A DNA stretch of 64,000 bases from Bimuria novae-zelandiae CBS 107.79 (lineage: Eukaryota; Ascomycota; Dothideomycetes; Pleosporales; Didymosphaeriaceae), in the NCBI GenBank assembly GCA_010015655.1, contig ML976697.1:382305-446304 (forward strand), in the 5' to 3' direction. Made by a program: the position numbers and the translations under genes. The notes beneath the pieces are model-generated. The model had not been told where the DNA came from. It saw only the letters and a program-made list of their open reading frames with translations, and did no database searches. Of the stretch, positions 33,701 through 43,764 are shown piece after piece (positions within the stretch are counted from its first letter, which is position 1; every line of letters starts with the position of its first letter).

Positions 33701-35560
33701 TCGTGGGGCGTGGCTTATCTACTATCTAGACTTTGCTCTCCCGCATAAGTTGCATTCCATAGTTATAATGCCTTTAACACGCACCCCTTTAGTTTGCTGC
33801 ACTAGGTGTTTAATAGCCGCTAGGCCTAGGTGTCCTAGTCTTTTGTGCCACAGCATAGCTGAGGCCTTTTACAGTCCTCTTTTGGTTCTTGTAGTGATCT
33901 TGTGTGTGTGATATGTGGCAGGTAGTAGCGGATTGTATTCCAGCACCCACTATCTAAATATCTTAATTATAATTCTAATAGCTCTGTTCTCAGCTCCTTA
34001 GAGAGTGGTTAGGTCTATTTATATGTCCCACCAGATCCCTTTGTGCCTTAACAGTTAGAATAACACTAAGTTATATAATAGGTCTAGGCAAATAGCTATA
34101 TCTTGCAAGGTTAATTTTATTGTTCTGGTGTTATTCTTTAGAGTAAGGTTAATAGACCCATATCCTCTAATCCACACTTTGGAATTTCCGGCCCATATAT
34201 AGTCTCCGGGCAGTGGTGGTCGGAAACTGTAGATGCGATTAGGGTTGTTAGTAATATAGCAGGTTAATCCTGAGTTAAGGATAAATAACTTTTATAGTAG
34301 ATAGTTAGTAGCATCTCTCCCTCTTACTACTAAGTTAAAAGCTGCTTTAGTAGTAGCAATTCTCCGGCCCTCTAGTTAATCTTTAAGGATCTCGGGCGTT
34401 GGAGTATGCGATTATTTCGTAATTAGTGTTCTTAATTAGGTCCTACTTTATTTATAGATTAGCCCCTAGAACGTTGCGTCTTTCTTACGCTTAAATTATA
34501 TAAGCTCGCTAATAGTCTCGTTTGGTTTCTACTATTCAGGAGCCTTGTCTAGATTAACATAATAGCAGTCCCTTATACTATGGCGTTGTCCACATGCAGG
34601 GCATTTTGCTCCTCTTGTGGTAGTAGGCTCTAAATCTATAGGCTATTTAAGCGTGGTGGTTTTCCTGCCCGCTGTACGTTAATTACAAGGTCTACCCTAG
34701 TTTTGTTTTAATAACGCGCTTTTAGTAGGATGGGCGTCCCTATCGTTGTCTTAGGTAGGTGCACCACCTTCAGCGAAAAATAATGCATTATTAGACACAA
34801 ATGCTTTATGTTTCCCTAATCTAAGGGGATAATTTATTATTATGTGTTCTTAAAAGCGTTATATTATCTTTTTTCGATCCATGCTAGCTGCGAATTGACT
34901 ATTGTCTTAAAAATTTGTAGACTATATAGGAGCAACCTTGTTTACGGCATCTATAAAGTCTTTTATAATTATATTAATTTGTAATAGCTTAGTAACTTAG
35001 AAGGCTTCTGCTTCCGTAGCTGCTTCGTCGTACTTAGCTAGTTAAGTATCCTATTGTTAAGGGCTTCTTATTGGCTTAAGTGCCGCACGGTATCTGGTAC
35101 GTACTTGTTCTCGTTCGAGTTGGTCGCTCATGCCAATTGTCTTCTACAGATCGGTAATCCACTATTATAGTGGCTTGTCTGGCAGGCAACATGTGCGCAG
35201 TAGGTGCGGTGACATAGTTAATTAGATAAACGCAACAATGTGCTAAAGGCTTAATTACTCCTTCTTATATTCGTGTTGATTGCTCTTATATTGCTTAAAG
35301 AGGATCTTATAGTATTTAAGATCTTCTTTAAAAGCCTTCTAGCCTCTAGCTAATAGTTTGGTTAGTCTTATTAGGACTTCGATATTCGTGGCTAGCGCGT
35401 AGTTAGTAATAACTAGAGCCCTTATTAGTAGCGGTTTCGGGGTTAATAGCGTAGTTAAATTTGGATTAACTTTATCCTAAATGTTATATACTACGCATCT
35501 TGCCTGGAGTTGTGTTCTCCACCCCCTATGGTCTGCGGAGGTGTTTAGGTGTACCGTAGA
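30730..35560 (-). pseudogene. Copia E polyprotein, degraded
   Basis: On the minus strand, from high to low coordinates: gag; zinc knuckle CPACGQRH near 34590; integrase zinc segment HKRLGHLGLAAIKHLV near 33795-33850; GGAKRLGGINKEK near 33330-33375; reverse transcriptase with the active-site box at about 31905-31925 reading YVDN instead of YVDD; RNase H near 31000-31200. Stops are spread throughout. Open frames on the plus strand here are chance. Confidence 0.82.
31333..31486 (+). mobile_element. Solo LTR of the copia C family
   Basis: All 154 bp match the LTRs of copia C with a few transitions, and AACTC flanks it on both sides (31328-31332, 31487-31491). This shows a separate insertion of the C family into copia E followed by LTR recombination. 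Confidence 0.96.
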
Positions 35561-35616
35561 ATCGCGGTTTGAGAGTTGCGCCATATTGTATCAGTCGGGG
35601 CAGTGAGACTCTTAAT

Positions 35617-35790
35617 TGTCAGATGGTATGATAAGTAGATGTTGATGCAACTTGATAGTATATATTGTTTTTTTTTATTGTATTGTCCACTGTGTTTAGT
35701 TGGTTTCGGATATTTTGCTAGTGTGCCAAGCCAAGTGGTCCCTGCTCGATTGTACAGATCTGACCTCACCGCAGCTTATTCTATCTGACA
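35617..35790 (-). repeat. 5' LTR of copia E
   Basis: Right-hand LTR. One base longer than its partner in a poly-T run. The primer-site complement lies just to its left and TAAGT to its right. Confidence 0.95.
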
Positions 35791-35795
35791 TAAGT

Positions 35796-36748
35796 AGACG
35801 CCCTTAGTAGGCGTATGAACCTTATAAGAGAGAAAGTAAAGACCTACTCTATAATACTATAATAGAACTTTAATAGATTATTAGAACCCATAGCGGAGCT
35901 TAACGAACTACTTATTACCACATAAGAAGTACCTAAGGAACTATAAACTAAGATTATATAATAATACTACGATACCCTTGTACAGAGATACCTAAGAGTT
36001 AGGAAGATAATAGAACTTATCTAATAAAACTACTTATTTAAATAAATAAAGAAAGTAATAACGAAGCATATACGTAAGTATATAAACTACTAATAAAATA
36101 AGCACGCTATATATCTTAAGTATAAAGAGATATAAGTAATTTAGATACCTCTAGCACTATAGAACGATATCGCGATAGACTTTATAGCTAGACTACCTAA
36201 GTTAAAAGACCTATTAAATAGAGCAAGCTACGACGCTATATTAGTAATTATTTATTAATTTACTAAATACGTGGAATTACTACCCTATTAAAGGATAACT
36301 ATAGCTAAGAAACTAGCATTTTGTATTTTAGACTAACTTACGAGATACTATAGCATTCTAAAGATAATTATTAGTAATAGAGATAAGCTCTTTATTTTAA
36401 ACTACTAGATAACACTTATAGCACTTATTAGAATAAAACGAAAGCTATCTATAGCTTATTACCTATAGATAGATAGATAAACAGAACGTATAAATTAGAC
36501 GATTAAGACATACCTACGCATCTACTATAATAACTAAAAGAATAACTAGATTTCCCTACTACTTATGGTATAATTAGCGTATAATAACAAAGTATTAGTA
36601 ATAGCTAGATGTATACTATTTTATGTAAATTACGAAAAATACCAATATCTATTTAATTAGATATTTCCTACAGCAATTAGGACAGAAGAAGCGATTAACA
36701 TGGTAGAAATTATAAAGAAAATAGACGAATAACTTTAAGAGAATCTTA
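35796..36748 (+). pseudogene. Gypsy integrase core, degraded
   Basis: Fragments in order: DIAIDFIARLPKLKD near 36170 (DFI..LP), DAILVIIYQFTKYVELLPYQ near 36230, IIISNRDKLFILNY near 36365 (ISDRD), KRKLSIAYYL*IDR*TERIN near 36440 (the LSTA.HPQTDGQTER block), and V*LAYNN near 36570. This is the Ty3/gypsy integrase D-D-E core, with stops. Interrupted by the solo LTR at 36754. Confidence 0.85.
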
Positions 36749-36753
36749 AGAAA

Positions 36754-37198
36754 TGTTATGCGGCGCTCACACCTTGGTCCGATCCGGGTTAGGGCGGTAA
36801 GGCCAAAGTAGCACTTTACTAATTATTTAGTAGTATAAGTTAATGCGACACTTAGCGCGTAACTATATAATTTAATTTTATAATAAATAAGATAACTACT
36901 AGTCTATATAGGAGAGCGTACTCGTATAGAAGATATGTAAGTTGACTATAAGGAGCATAACATAGGAAACCACCTGTGTATAAATATCCCTCCTGTCCTA
37001 TAAAGTCCCACAGTGTCCTATGCCTCGTGTCCATGGAATTTCTTGGGATTCCTGGGACGTCACGTGACCTAGGTCACGTGGTCCCACATTGTCCTATAGG
37101 CTTGGCGTCTGGGACAGCCTGGGACATTACGTCATCCTCAGGTGGGGCTTGTGTACCGTCATAAGGCTCGCTTGTCCCGATGTCCCTGGGCCATAACA
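36754..37198 (+). mobile_element. Solo LTR of another retrotransposon family
   Basis: A 445-bp segment starts TGTTATGCGG and ends GGCCATAACA. AGAAA lies on both sides (36749-36753, 37199-37203). It has TGTATAAATATCC as a likely TATA region. The last 250 bp are free of RIP and include a perfect 20-bp palindrome at 37061-37080. The length suggests a gypsy-type family not otherwise present here. Confidence 0.92.
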
Positions 37199-37203
37199 AG
37201 AAA

Positions 37204-37650
37204 GCTTCATAGTACAGTATTTCCTATACTAACGAAAAAAAAAAAACGGCACCTTAGCTAAAGAAGGGGGATAAAGCATATTTACTTAAAAAAAAATTTC
37301 TAAACTAAGAATGAAAAGCATAAGAAATTAGATTATATTAAAGTTAGATCATTTTTAATTTTTAAACAGATATCACTAGTTAACTACTAATTAGAACTAC
37401 TACTAGAAGTAAAGATACACTTAGTATTTTATATTAACTAATTAGAATCTGCAGACCCTAAGATACTACTTAAAACTACCTTTTATTACTAGCTTAAGAA
37501 AGAAAACAAATTTAAAGTTAAATAGATACTATAGTATAAGAGTTAGTTAAGCATATACTTTATTAAATAAAAAAGTTACCTGTATAGCGAAGATACTTAG
37601 GAACTAAAAAAACCTAAGGAACTATAAATAAAAAAATTAATATACCTAAG
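37204..37650 (+). pseudogene. Gypsy integrase C-terminus and chromodomain, degraded
   Basis: KKGDKAYLLKKNF near 37265, then KLDYIKVRSFLIFKQ near 37330, KIHLVFYINQLESADP near 37408 (KIHPVFHVSLLEP in intact elements), and finally FKVKQIL..KS, YFIKQKSYLYSEDT near 37510-37590. The last part is a chromodomain (V.ILD.R...YLVKWKGY....TWEP), which marks the element as a chromovirus. Stops are present. Confidence 0.8.
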
Positions 37651-38209
37651 ATAAAGGTAGAGGCACTAAAGATATCCTATTTAATAAATCTAACGTTAAC
37701 TATATTATAGTAGAATAACTAACTATAGTATTAGCCCCTAAATAATTTACTATCTTAGTATTTATGTCTTCTCCTTCTATAGCTATTTTTATAATAAGAT
37801 ATAACGTCTTCTTATAAGTACGCTCTTTAACTTAAGCTAATATTTTTTATTATATAATATTTACGTATCTATAGTAGCTAACTTCTTTTTATACTCCTCT
37901 CGAGTTTTGTCTAAGGAAGTCTAACTTATATTTACGTACAAATAATTTATATAAACGCACTTAGTATACTTTAAATCAGTATTTAGTATAACGTAATAAA
38001 CATAAATTTTAAGATAATAATTAGTATAAGAAGTTTCTGCAATAGTGTCAGCAATAAAGATTTTCTAATAAAAGTAATATTTACAAATAGTAAAGTCTGT
38101 GGTCATAATACTAACTAATAAATAAATAGTAGGTAGGATTAATAGCTTATATAAGTAATAGCTAAGAGATACGTGATTTAAGGATAAATCTAAAAAAGGA
38201 GAGAGGTAA
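37651..38209 (+). other. 3' non-coding part of the gypsy element
   Basis: AT-rich, without recognisable domains, between the chromodomain and the 3' LTR. It ends in AAAAAAGGAGAGAGGTAA, a polypurine tract. Confidence 0.65.
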
Positions 38210-38665
38210 TATTAGATTCTATAATCTAATATAAGAATAATAAACTATTTTATACTTAGTTATAGCGTATATACGTAAAGACATCCCTATCTTTGCTTGC
38301 CGCGCTATTAGCGCTTACGAAGTTATGTAACTGCTCTTTAGAAAGCGCTCATTAAAGAGCGATTTAGGTAGAGCGACCTGGAGAGAGCGCTCTAGGGAGA
38401 GCACTCGCCAACGAGCAGTCTAGGACTTGTATATAAGAACGTCAAAGATAGACCTTCCATCTTTATATTTAATCTTATTTATTAATCTATTATTTAGATC
38501 ATTCTTAGGCATTATTAATTCGTGTATATCTATGTATTACTTTTAATACTAATATCCTATTAATACGTATAAGCTATTAATAAACACTTTCTTGCCTTAC
38601 TAGTACTCCTGTCCGAGAACCAACCTTAGCCCCGAAGGGACTAGCTACCCCCTAGGAACTTAACA
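38210..38665 (+). repeat. 3' LTR of the gypsy element
   Basis: TATTAGATTC...CTTAACA. Compared with the 5' LTR it carries 44 extra bases with GAGCG motifs near 38345-38395, and many CA-to-TA changes at its start. The next base begins the transposase leader of the pogo element. Confidence 0.88.
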
Positions 38666-40261
38666 CAACACTATCTATTATAGCCAATATGGGATCTATT
38701 GAGGCTACGCTTGCAGCTATACAATCGCTAGATCCTACACAATCTATAAACTACATAGAAATTGCAAAGAAATTTAGCGTTATACGCCCTACGCTCACCT
38801 AAAGACACTACGCTATTTTAGTACCCTATGAAGTTAAAATAATTAATTTATAAAAACTTAACCCTTAGTAAAAACAAGAACTTATATACTATATTTAAAA
38901 GTTTACTAAGTAAGTCCTTCTAGCTATGTTATAAATTATTTAGAATTTTATAGCTTATATAGCTAAAACTACTATTAGGAAGAGTTAGTTAAATAGATTT
39001 ATTAATAGAAATAGCGCCTCGCTAATATTAATTACTACTAGGCTAACTTTAAAGGACTGTATAAGATCCATTTTAGCCTTCTTTAATAAAAGATTAGCTA
39101 ACATAATTTTAAGTCTTATAATATATATAATATAAATAGAAAAAGTATTCTACTTAGTATTACCTCACGTTTAATGAGGATGTTTAGTAGGCAGATATAA
39201 AAAAGTAAAAAAGAAAGGTGGGTAATATAAAAAAATAGTAATTATAAGTTATCACGATAACTTCCTAGGCAACCTAATAGCCTAAACATACTATTAATAA
39301 TAGTATATTAATAGATAAACAAGAGTTAGAAGCTATACTTTTACCTCTATACTTCTATTTTAAGAGATAAAGGTCTAATAGCCTATATCCTAAAGCTTAC
39401 TACTAATTAGTTAAAAATAACTCTAGCTATATAGGTATTAGCATCTAGCTAAGCAAAATAAATAGATTTATATTAAATAGGAGTAAAAGACATTTCGTCC
39501 TTATCTAACGTCTTATACCTACACGTAGACACTAAACATAGTATATGAATCTAGACTACCTAGGCCTAGAATACCTCTACTTATTACTCTCGTAACATAA
39601 TTAAATCTTAATTCTAGCCTGTATATACGCTAATGGATCAGCGCTAGATTTAGCGCTTATCTATTAGGCAGGTTCTAAAGGCCTATAATTAAGCTAAATA
39701 GAAGAAATTAACCCTAAGCACTACTTAGCTTTTATTACCTTATTATAGTTAGGCTAAATGAATAATAAAATAGAGCTTATGTAGCTTAAATAAGGTTTTA
39801 ATTGCTATATTAGGACGAAATTTAAATGATTATATTTTTTACTTATACTTAATAACTATAAGTCTTATCGTATTATAAATTTTATTAACTATTATAATTA
39901 GAATAAGATTTTACTTACTATATTTCTATCTTATTTAATATATATACTGTAGTTACTTAATATTATTATATTTAAGCCTCTTTTTATTACCTTCTTAGTA
40001 GAGCTCTAAGCCTTTTTACATAAGTAGTAGAGCCTATTATTAGTTATAAAGAGAGACTTCTTTAGCTTATTCTAAAATGCCTAGTAGAGCTTGTTTAAGT
40101 AGCTATTAATATTTCAGGCCTTTAAAGCTATAGTTATCTTACCCCTAAATTTAGAGGCTATTTTTAAGAAATTTAATAAGGCTTACCTACCTAAGTAAGA
40201 ATTATAAAAAAGCTCTGTCATAGTACTTAGCGCGTTTAACTAGAGGAAAGTTAACTAGCTT

Positions 40262-40271
40262 ATAAAGGGTA

Positions 40272-40303
<32 letters not shown>

Positions 40304-40627
40304 TTGATTAACGTCCGGGCCAAATGGCCCTTCAGCCTCCCAGGGGGCATGAGGGACGCGCCGAGCTATCTAGGATGGGACCAGCCATTATAGTGAAGGC
40401 GATTCTTGCTAACGCGTATGCTATCTCTTTTAGGGGCTTGTAATGCTTCGCCCCCCTCTATACAGGGGCTGTTAGTCTCAGTCATCATGCTAGTAATAGC
40501 TAATGTATCTATAGAATATAATTATAATACACCTCTGCTTATACCATATTATAGGTCTATAGAGCACATATCAGCAAGCTTTAGTAATAGCTGAAAGACC
40601 TTAGGCTCGAGATAAAGGGTATAGTAG
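40262..40627 (-). mobile_element. SINE-like insert with 16-bp target duplication and TAG-repeat tail
   Basis: ATAAAGGGTATAGTAG stands at 40262-40277 and again at 40612-40627, without a mismatch. Between them lie 334 bp of normal composition, unlike the RIP-mutated transposase around it. On the minus strand the insert ends in a run of about ten CTA triplets (40272-40303) that merges into the duplication. A long TSD plus a simple-repeat tail is the signature of target-primed reverse transcription, as in SINEs and LINEs. I found no convincing A/B-box promoter and no reading frame. A fragment of a LINE 3' end is the alternative. Confidence 0.65.
40272..40303 (+). repeat. TAG trinucleotide repeat
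   Basis: About ten perfect TAG units at one edge of the insert described at 40262-40627, which I interpret as its 3' tail. Confidence 0.95.
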
Positions 40628-41393
40628 ATATAGGGGTAGTAAAAAAGTAAAAAAGCTAAGCTAAGTAGTGTACTTAATTATTATATAAAAATAAGGGCCT
40701 ACCAGAAGCGCTAAGTAATTAAAAAAAAAGCGTAATAAGCCTTTATAGCCTAATTAGCCTAATTAGTACTATAAGGGAGCTATTTTCTAGTTACTAAGTT
40801 GTATATAAAAGTATGTAACTATTTATAGTGAAAAAAAAGACTAATAAGGAGTAGCTATAGCTCTAAAAAAAAATAAGGCCCGAAAGGCTAGTAAGAAGCT
40901 TAAAGTAAAGCTATTATAAAAAAGGGGTATTATAAGGGCTAATACTTACGTAGCTTAAGTAAAGGAAAATGCTAACTAGGTCTTTAAGTAAAGGAAAAGG
41001 CTAATTAGGTCTTTAAGTAAATATAAAAGTAGTAGACTTATAGACTTAGTAATAACTTTAAAATTATATAAAACTTACTTAAAAAGGTAGAAAACATACT
41101 ATTAAGTTAACTAAAGGAGCCATTTAGAAAAATAAGCCTCTTACTAAAGCTATAGATGCTGCTAAAGCTATAGGTGCTATATTATAACCTCTATAGCCTT
41201 AGTCACATAGTAGCTAGGTTATTAAAACTCTAAGTAGATTTCTATAGCTACAATTAATTATTACGCCTTATAGACCTCTTTACTAAGTTAGAATGTCTTG
41301 TAAAAATAGCTATTATACAGAGCTCTATAGCCTCAAGTTTGACTGAGCTATTTTGGTGTTGGCCGCGCGTTACGCCGGGCCGCGCATTACGCC

Positions 41394-41787
41394 GGGATCT
41401 ACTGTATTGTACATCAACCGCCGCAGTCCATCATATTCAGCCTCATCGCGAATGCTACTTGAAGAAATACATCCCCTATATGGGATGCGTGTCCTCCCAT
41501 GAATGTAGAGCTTTGTTGAATACGGCTGTGCAAATAACTTATTATTCAGCGATGTAAATCGATTGAGCATTTGCGCGTTCATAGTCAGAGACCTAACGAA
41601 CAAGTATGCTCAGGATAAATTCGGTGATAAGCATCCGACAATGAAGATCCATCTCCTCTTCTGATCTTTTCAAGCCCACATGGTCGTTGGGATGAACGCT
41701 CAACTTCCTTGCCACGAAACAGTTTTGATTAGAACCCCTTAAGAAGTTGCGAATTCGTATGCCCGTCACGTTCACGTGATAACGTCG
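41394..41787. other. Intergenic DNA between the transposon stack and the F-box-like gene
   Basis: Normal composition. Small ORFs on both strands carry no recognisable domain. It includes the region just downstream of the minus-strand gene that ends at 41788. Confidence 0.5.
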
Positions 41788-43764
41788 CTACCACGACCCG
41801 GGGGGTACACCAGGATCCTGCCAGTCCAATTTCATCTGGCTTCGCACCCACTGAATTTTCTGACTTTTGCTATGTGGTCCTGGGGCGGGGTGTTCTGGAT
41901 AGATCAGCACGAAGTGATTGAGTTTTGTTTGGGACCATTTTCCCATGGCCGAGGGACTTTTTTCCTTTTCCACCAAAGCGGGCGTCGAAGGTGCCATTCC
42001 TCTCCTTATTTTTGGCTTCTCCATGCATGCCTCCAAGAAAGCTACAGTACTTGCTTCACCCGGCGAATTGGGCATTGGTAGTAGTACGACTTCCGCTTTG
42101 TTCAACCCACGAAACCGTCGTAAGACGTCGAGTATCGGCACCTTCATCGGGTCACTCCAATGCGTGATATAGCATACCTCGATGCGAATCATCAACTTCT
42201 TGAGATTTACACTAGAGCCTATGCTTTTGAACATAGGTTGTAGTTCGTCCATCACCAGAATTTCGTCGAGCGACCCTCGTCGACTCTTCCGCTTATTGTA
42301 CGTGTCGACATGGAGCTCGAGATGATTGAGATACTTTGTTTCTTCCAACTTCAGGGTCTTAATCCAGTCCGCGCCGATGAAATGGTCGTATCCTTGTGAA
42401 TATCGCGGCATTATATGTTCCCATTGGGCCCTCCCGAGCACAAAGCGGTTTGCGCCAAAGAGTGCTTCATGCGCAATTTCCTGCAATTGTTCGATTTGAG
42501 CTACTTCTAGTAGCCAGTTCTTCTGCAAGATTCGCGCCCATGAATTTCTTTCATTCATACCTGCACTGTAAGGTTCATTGCGGAACGTTCCTGGTGGCTT
42601 TTTGACCCACAGCTGTATTGGGTCTCTCAGATGATCGTATTCTGACCGTTCAACTGCCCGCGGATGGATGAAATCGGGACCGAATGACGCAATGAAACTG
42701 AAGATCTTCAATTTGGTCTCATGCGGCAGACCAAGAATTCTCCACGTGTCTGGCACTTGTCGCCATGGCAAGAATTGGTCTTCGCTGTACCAATCTTCGA
42801 ATACATGGTCAATATGGGCAAAAGGTAGAGACCAAAAGCCGCCATGCTGTCTCGTATGAAGACTGTACGCATCATCTCGCCCACGCTCCTCTGGTCTAAC
42901 AGCCCGGAAGACCCCGTCGGCCATGTCACCATTGCGCTTCAATATTTCTCGGATGTGCATGCTCAATGTGGCTTCACCCGAATCCCCGCGCCACTCCCGG
43001 AACCGGCGATCAGTGCCGTCCCTATCGACAAACCAAGGGAAGCGTTCCTTGATCCAATCGGTAATTTCTTTCTCGTCGGCATAGAATTCCTTTGAATGAA
43101 GACCCGCGGAACTGCCTGCATCATCAACGGGTGTCGTGAAGCCCAATCCACACATCGCGAATACGATCAGCTTCAGGACGGGGATAGGTGGTTTGCAAAT
43201 GGGGCCTGCGCAGTAGAACTTTTCGAAGATCATCGACCTTTCTCGTAGGAACTGATCCATGATTGGCCAATTTTCTAGAAGCGCCGGAAATTCGAGGAGT
43301 ACCACAGCCTTACGGTATGCGGTCGTGGAGCCTTGCCACTCCTTTCTAATCCGCTCTAGATGCGTCCGCGTAACATACATCTGATGCTGTGTATACTGCC
43401 CACGATACTCGTCCAAGGTTAGGGGTCCTTCTGTTTCGTTTCCCTCCAAACGTTTGAAACGTTCTTCCTCATCCCGGAGCCAACCTATGACGGGCTGGCG
43501 ATACCGGTAGCCATCCATCCAAAACTGGTCGGGCAGTGATTCTGGGGGTGGACTCGTCGTCGGCTGGGTTAATGTAGCGGGGTCTAGCGCCTCTCTTGAC
43601 CAGGAGTTGTCATTTTGAGTCGGCACTGCCTCTGCGCCGTTCGTGTCCGCTGTCCCGGAGGAACCCGCGGAAACTGATTGACCGCCCGCTGTTCTCTGCC
43701 TTTTCCTGGGTGAGCCTTCTTCTGCGTCATCAGCCGGAATTCTAGAAACTTTTGCGTCCGACAT
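41788..43764 (-). CDS. Hypothetical protein with F-box-like motif, 658 aa
   Basis: A single uninterrupted exon. Residues 1-75 are polar and disordered, with a likely nuclear signal PRKRQR at 19-24. Residues 80-340 form a region rich in W, R and E that I do not recognise. Residues 344-358 (ILGLPHETKLKIFSF) resemble the start of an F-box (LP.E...I), and the part after it (about 435-620) has Leu-rich segments such as LKKLMIRIEVCYITHW and LRRFRGLNKAEVVLLP, as in many fungal F-box-like proteins of unknown role. F-box proteins present substrates to SCF ubiquitin ligases, but the motif is weak here. The start is the first in-frame ATG after an upstream stop-rich region. Codon use and composition are normal, with no RIP, so the gene is probably active. 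Confidence 0.75.
   Translation of the reverse strand: MSDAKVSRIPADDAEEGSPRKRQRTAGGQSVSAGSSGTADTNGAEAVPTQNDNSWSREALDPATLTQPTTSPPPESLPDQFWMDGYRYRQPVIGWLRDEEERFKRLEGNETEGPLTLDEYRGQYTQHQMYVTRTHLERIRKEWQGSTTAYRKAVVLLEFPALLENWPIMDQFLRERSMIFEKFYCAGPICKPPIPVLKLIVFAMCGLGFTTPVDDAGSSAGLHSKEFYADEKEITDWIKERFPWFVDRDGTDRRFREWRGDSGEATLSMHIREILKRNGDMADGVFRAVRPEERGRDDAYSLHTRQHGGFWSLPFAHIDHVFEDWYSEDQFLPWRQVPDTWRILGLPHETKLKIFSFIASFGPDFIHPRAVERSEYDHLRDPIQLWVKKPPGTFRNEPYSAGMNERNSWARILQKNWLLEVAQIEQLQEIAHEALFGANRFVLGRAQWEHIMPRYSQGYDHFIGADWIKTLKLEETKYLNHLELHVDTYNKRKSRRGSLDEILVMDELQPMFKSIGSSVNLKKLMIRIEVCYITHWSDPMKVPILDVLRRFRGLNKAEVVLLPMPNSPGEASTVAFLEACMEKPKIRRGMAPSTPALVEKEKSPSAMGKWSQTKLNHFVLIYPEHPAPGPHSKSQKIQWVRSQMKLDWQDPGVPPGSW

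Larger units (their letters stand above)
30514..35790 (-). mobile_element. Copia E: full-length Ty1/copia element, minus orientation
   Basis: LTRs 30514-30686 and 35617-35790 (173/174 bp) with TSD TAAGT at 30509-30513 and 35791-35795. Read on the minus strand, the LTR starts TGTCAGATAGAATAAG, close to copia A's, and is followed by the same ATTAAGAGTCTCACTGCC primer site. A solo LTR of the copia C family is inserted at 31333-31486. Without it the element is about 5.1 kb. Confidence 0.95.
7463..38665 (+). mobile_element. Ty3/gypsy chromovirus, RIP-degraded, with four later insertions
   Basis: LTRs at 7463-7874 and 38210-38665 begin TGTTAGGATCC (TATTAGATTC in the mutated 3' copy) and end TTAACA/TTAATA. 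The flanks TAACA (7458-7462) and CAACA (38666-38670) fit a 5-bp TSD with one RIP change. Domains run in chromovirus order across the insertions: gag 7950-9422, protease and reverse transcriptase 14559-16697, RNase H 30158-30508, integrase 35796-36748, chromodomain 37204-37650. Without the insertions it measures about 6.9 kb. All coding parts are full of stops. It sits in the 5' leader of the pogo element. Confidence 0.88.
38690..41340 (+). pseudogene. pogo/Fot1 transposase of the host element, degraded
   Basis: Opens with ATG and a clean N-terminus (MGSIEATLAAIQSLDP, then INYIEIAKKFSVIRPTLT*RH), the helix-turn-helix that binds the ends. Then come IIQNFIAYIAKT near 38935, a segment with YANGSALDLALIYQAGSKGL near 39625-39685 (C..NG..LPP.LIY.A), LILNNYKSYRIINFINYYN near 39845-39900 (LDGHGSH..F...C, catalytic aspartate lost) and NKILLTIFLSYLIYILQLLN near 39902-39960, then a lysine-rich tail to about 41300. 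The tail is split by the insert at 40278-40611. RIP stops throughout. Confidence 0.85.
7404..41393 (+). mobile_element. pogo/Fot1-family DNA transposon holding the whole nested stack
   Basis: The two ends are inverted copies: 7404-7447 (CGGTAATGCGTAGCCCGGCG then TAACGCGCGGCCAACACTAA) and the reverse complement of 41349-41393 (CGGCGTAATGCGCGGCCCGG then CGTAACGCGCGGCCAACACC). The transposase starts at 38690, just after the right edge of the gypsy insertion, with an intact ATG and N-terminal helix-turn-helix. Removing the gypsy element (31.2 kb with TSD) and the SINE-like insert leaves an element of about 2.4 kb. Fot1-type elements duplicate TA; TA lies directly before the left end (7402-7403), but I see no matching TA at the right end, so exact termini are uncertain. 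Confidence 0.7.

Noticed and set aside
33633..33911. Plus-strand ORF of 92 codons
   Set aside because: It lies antisense to the integrase region of copia E.
7404..41393. Giant cargo-carrying mobile element (Starship type)
   Set aside because: No DUF3435 tyrosine recombinase was seen at either edge and the content is entirely nested retroelements and pogo parts, not cargo genes.
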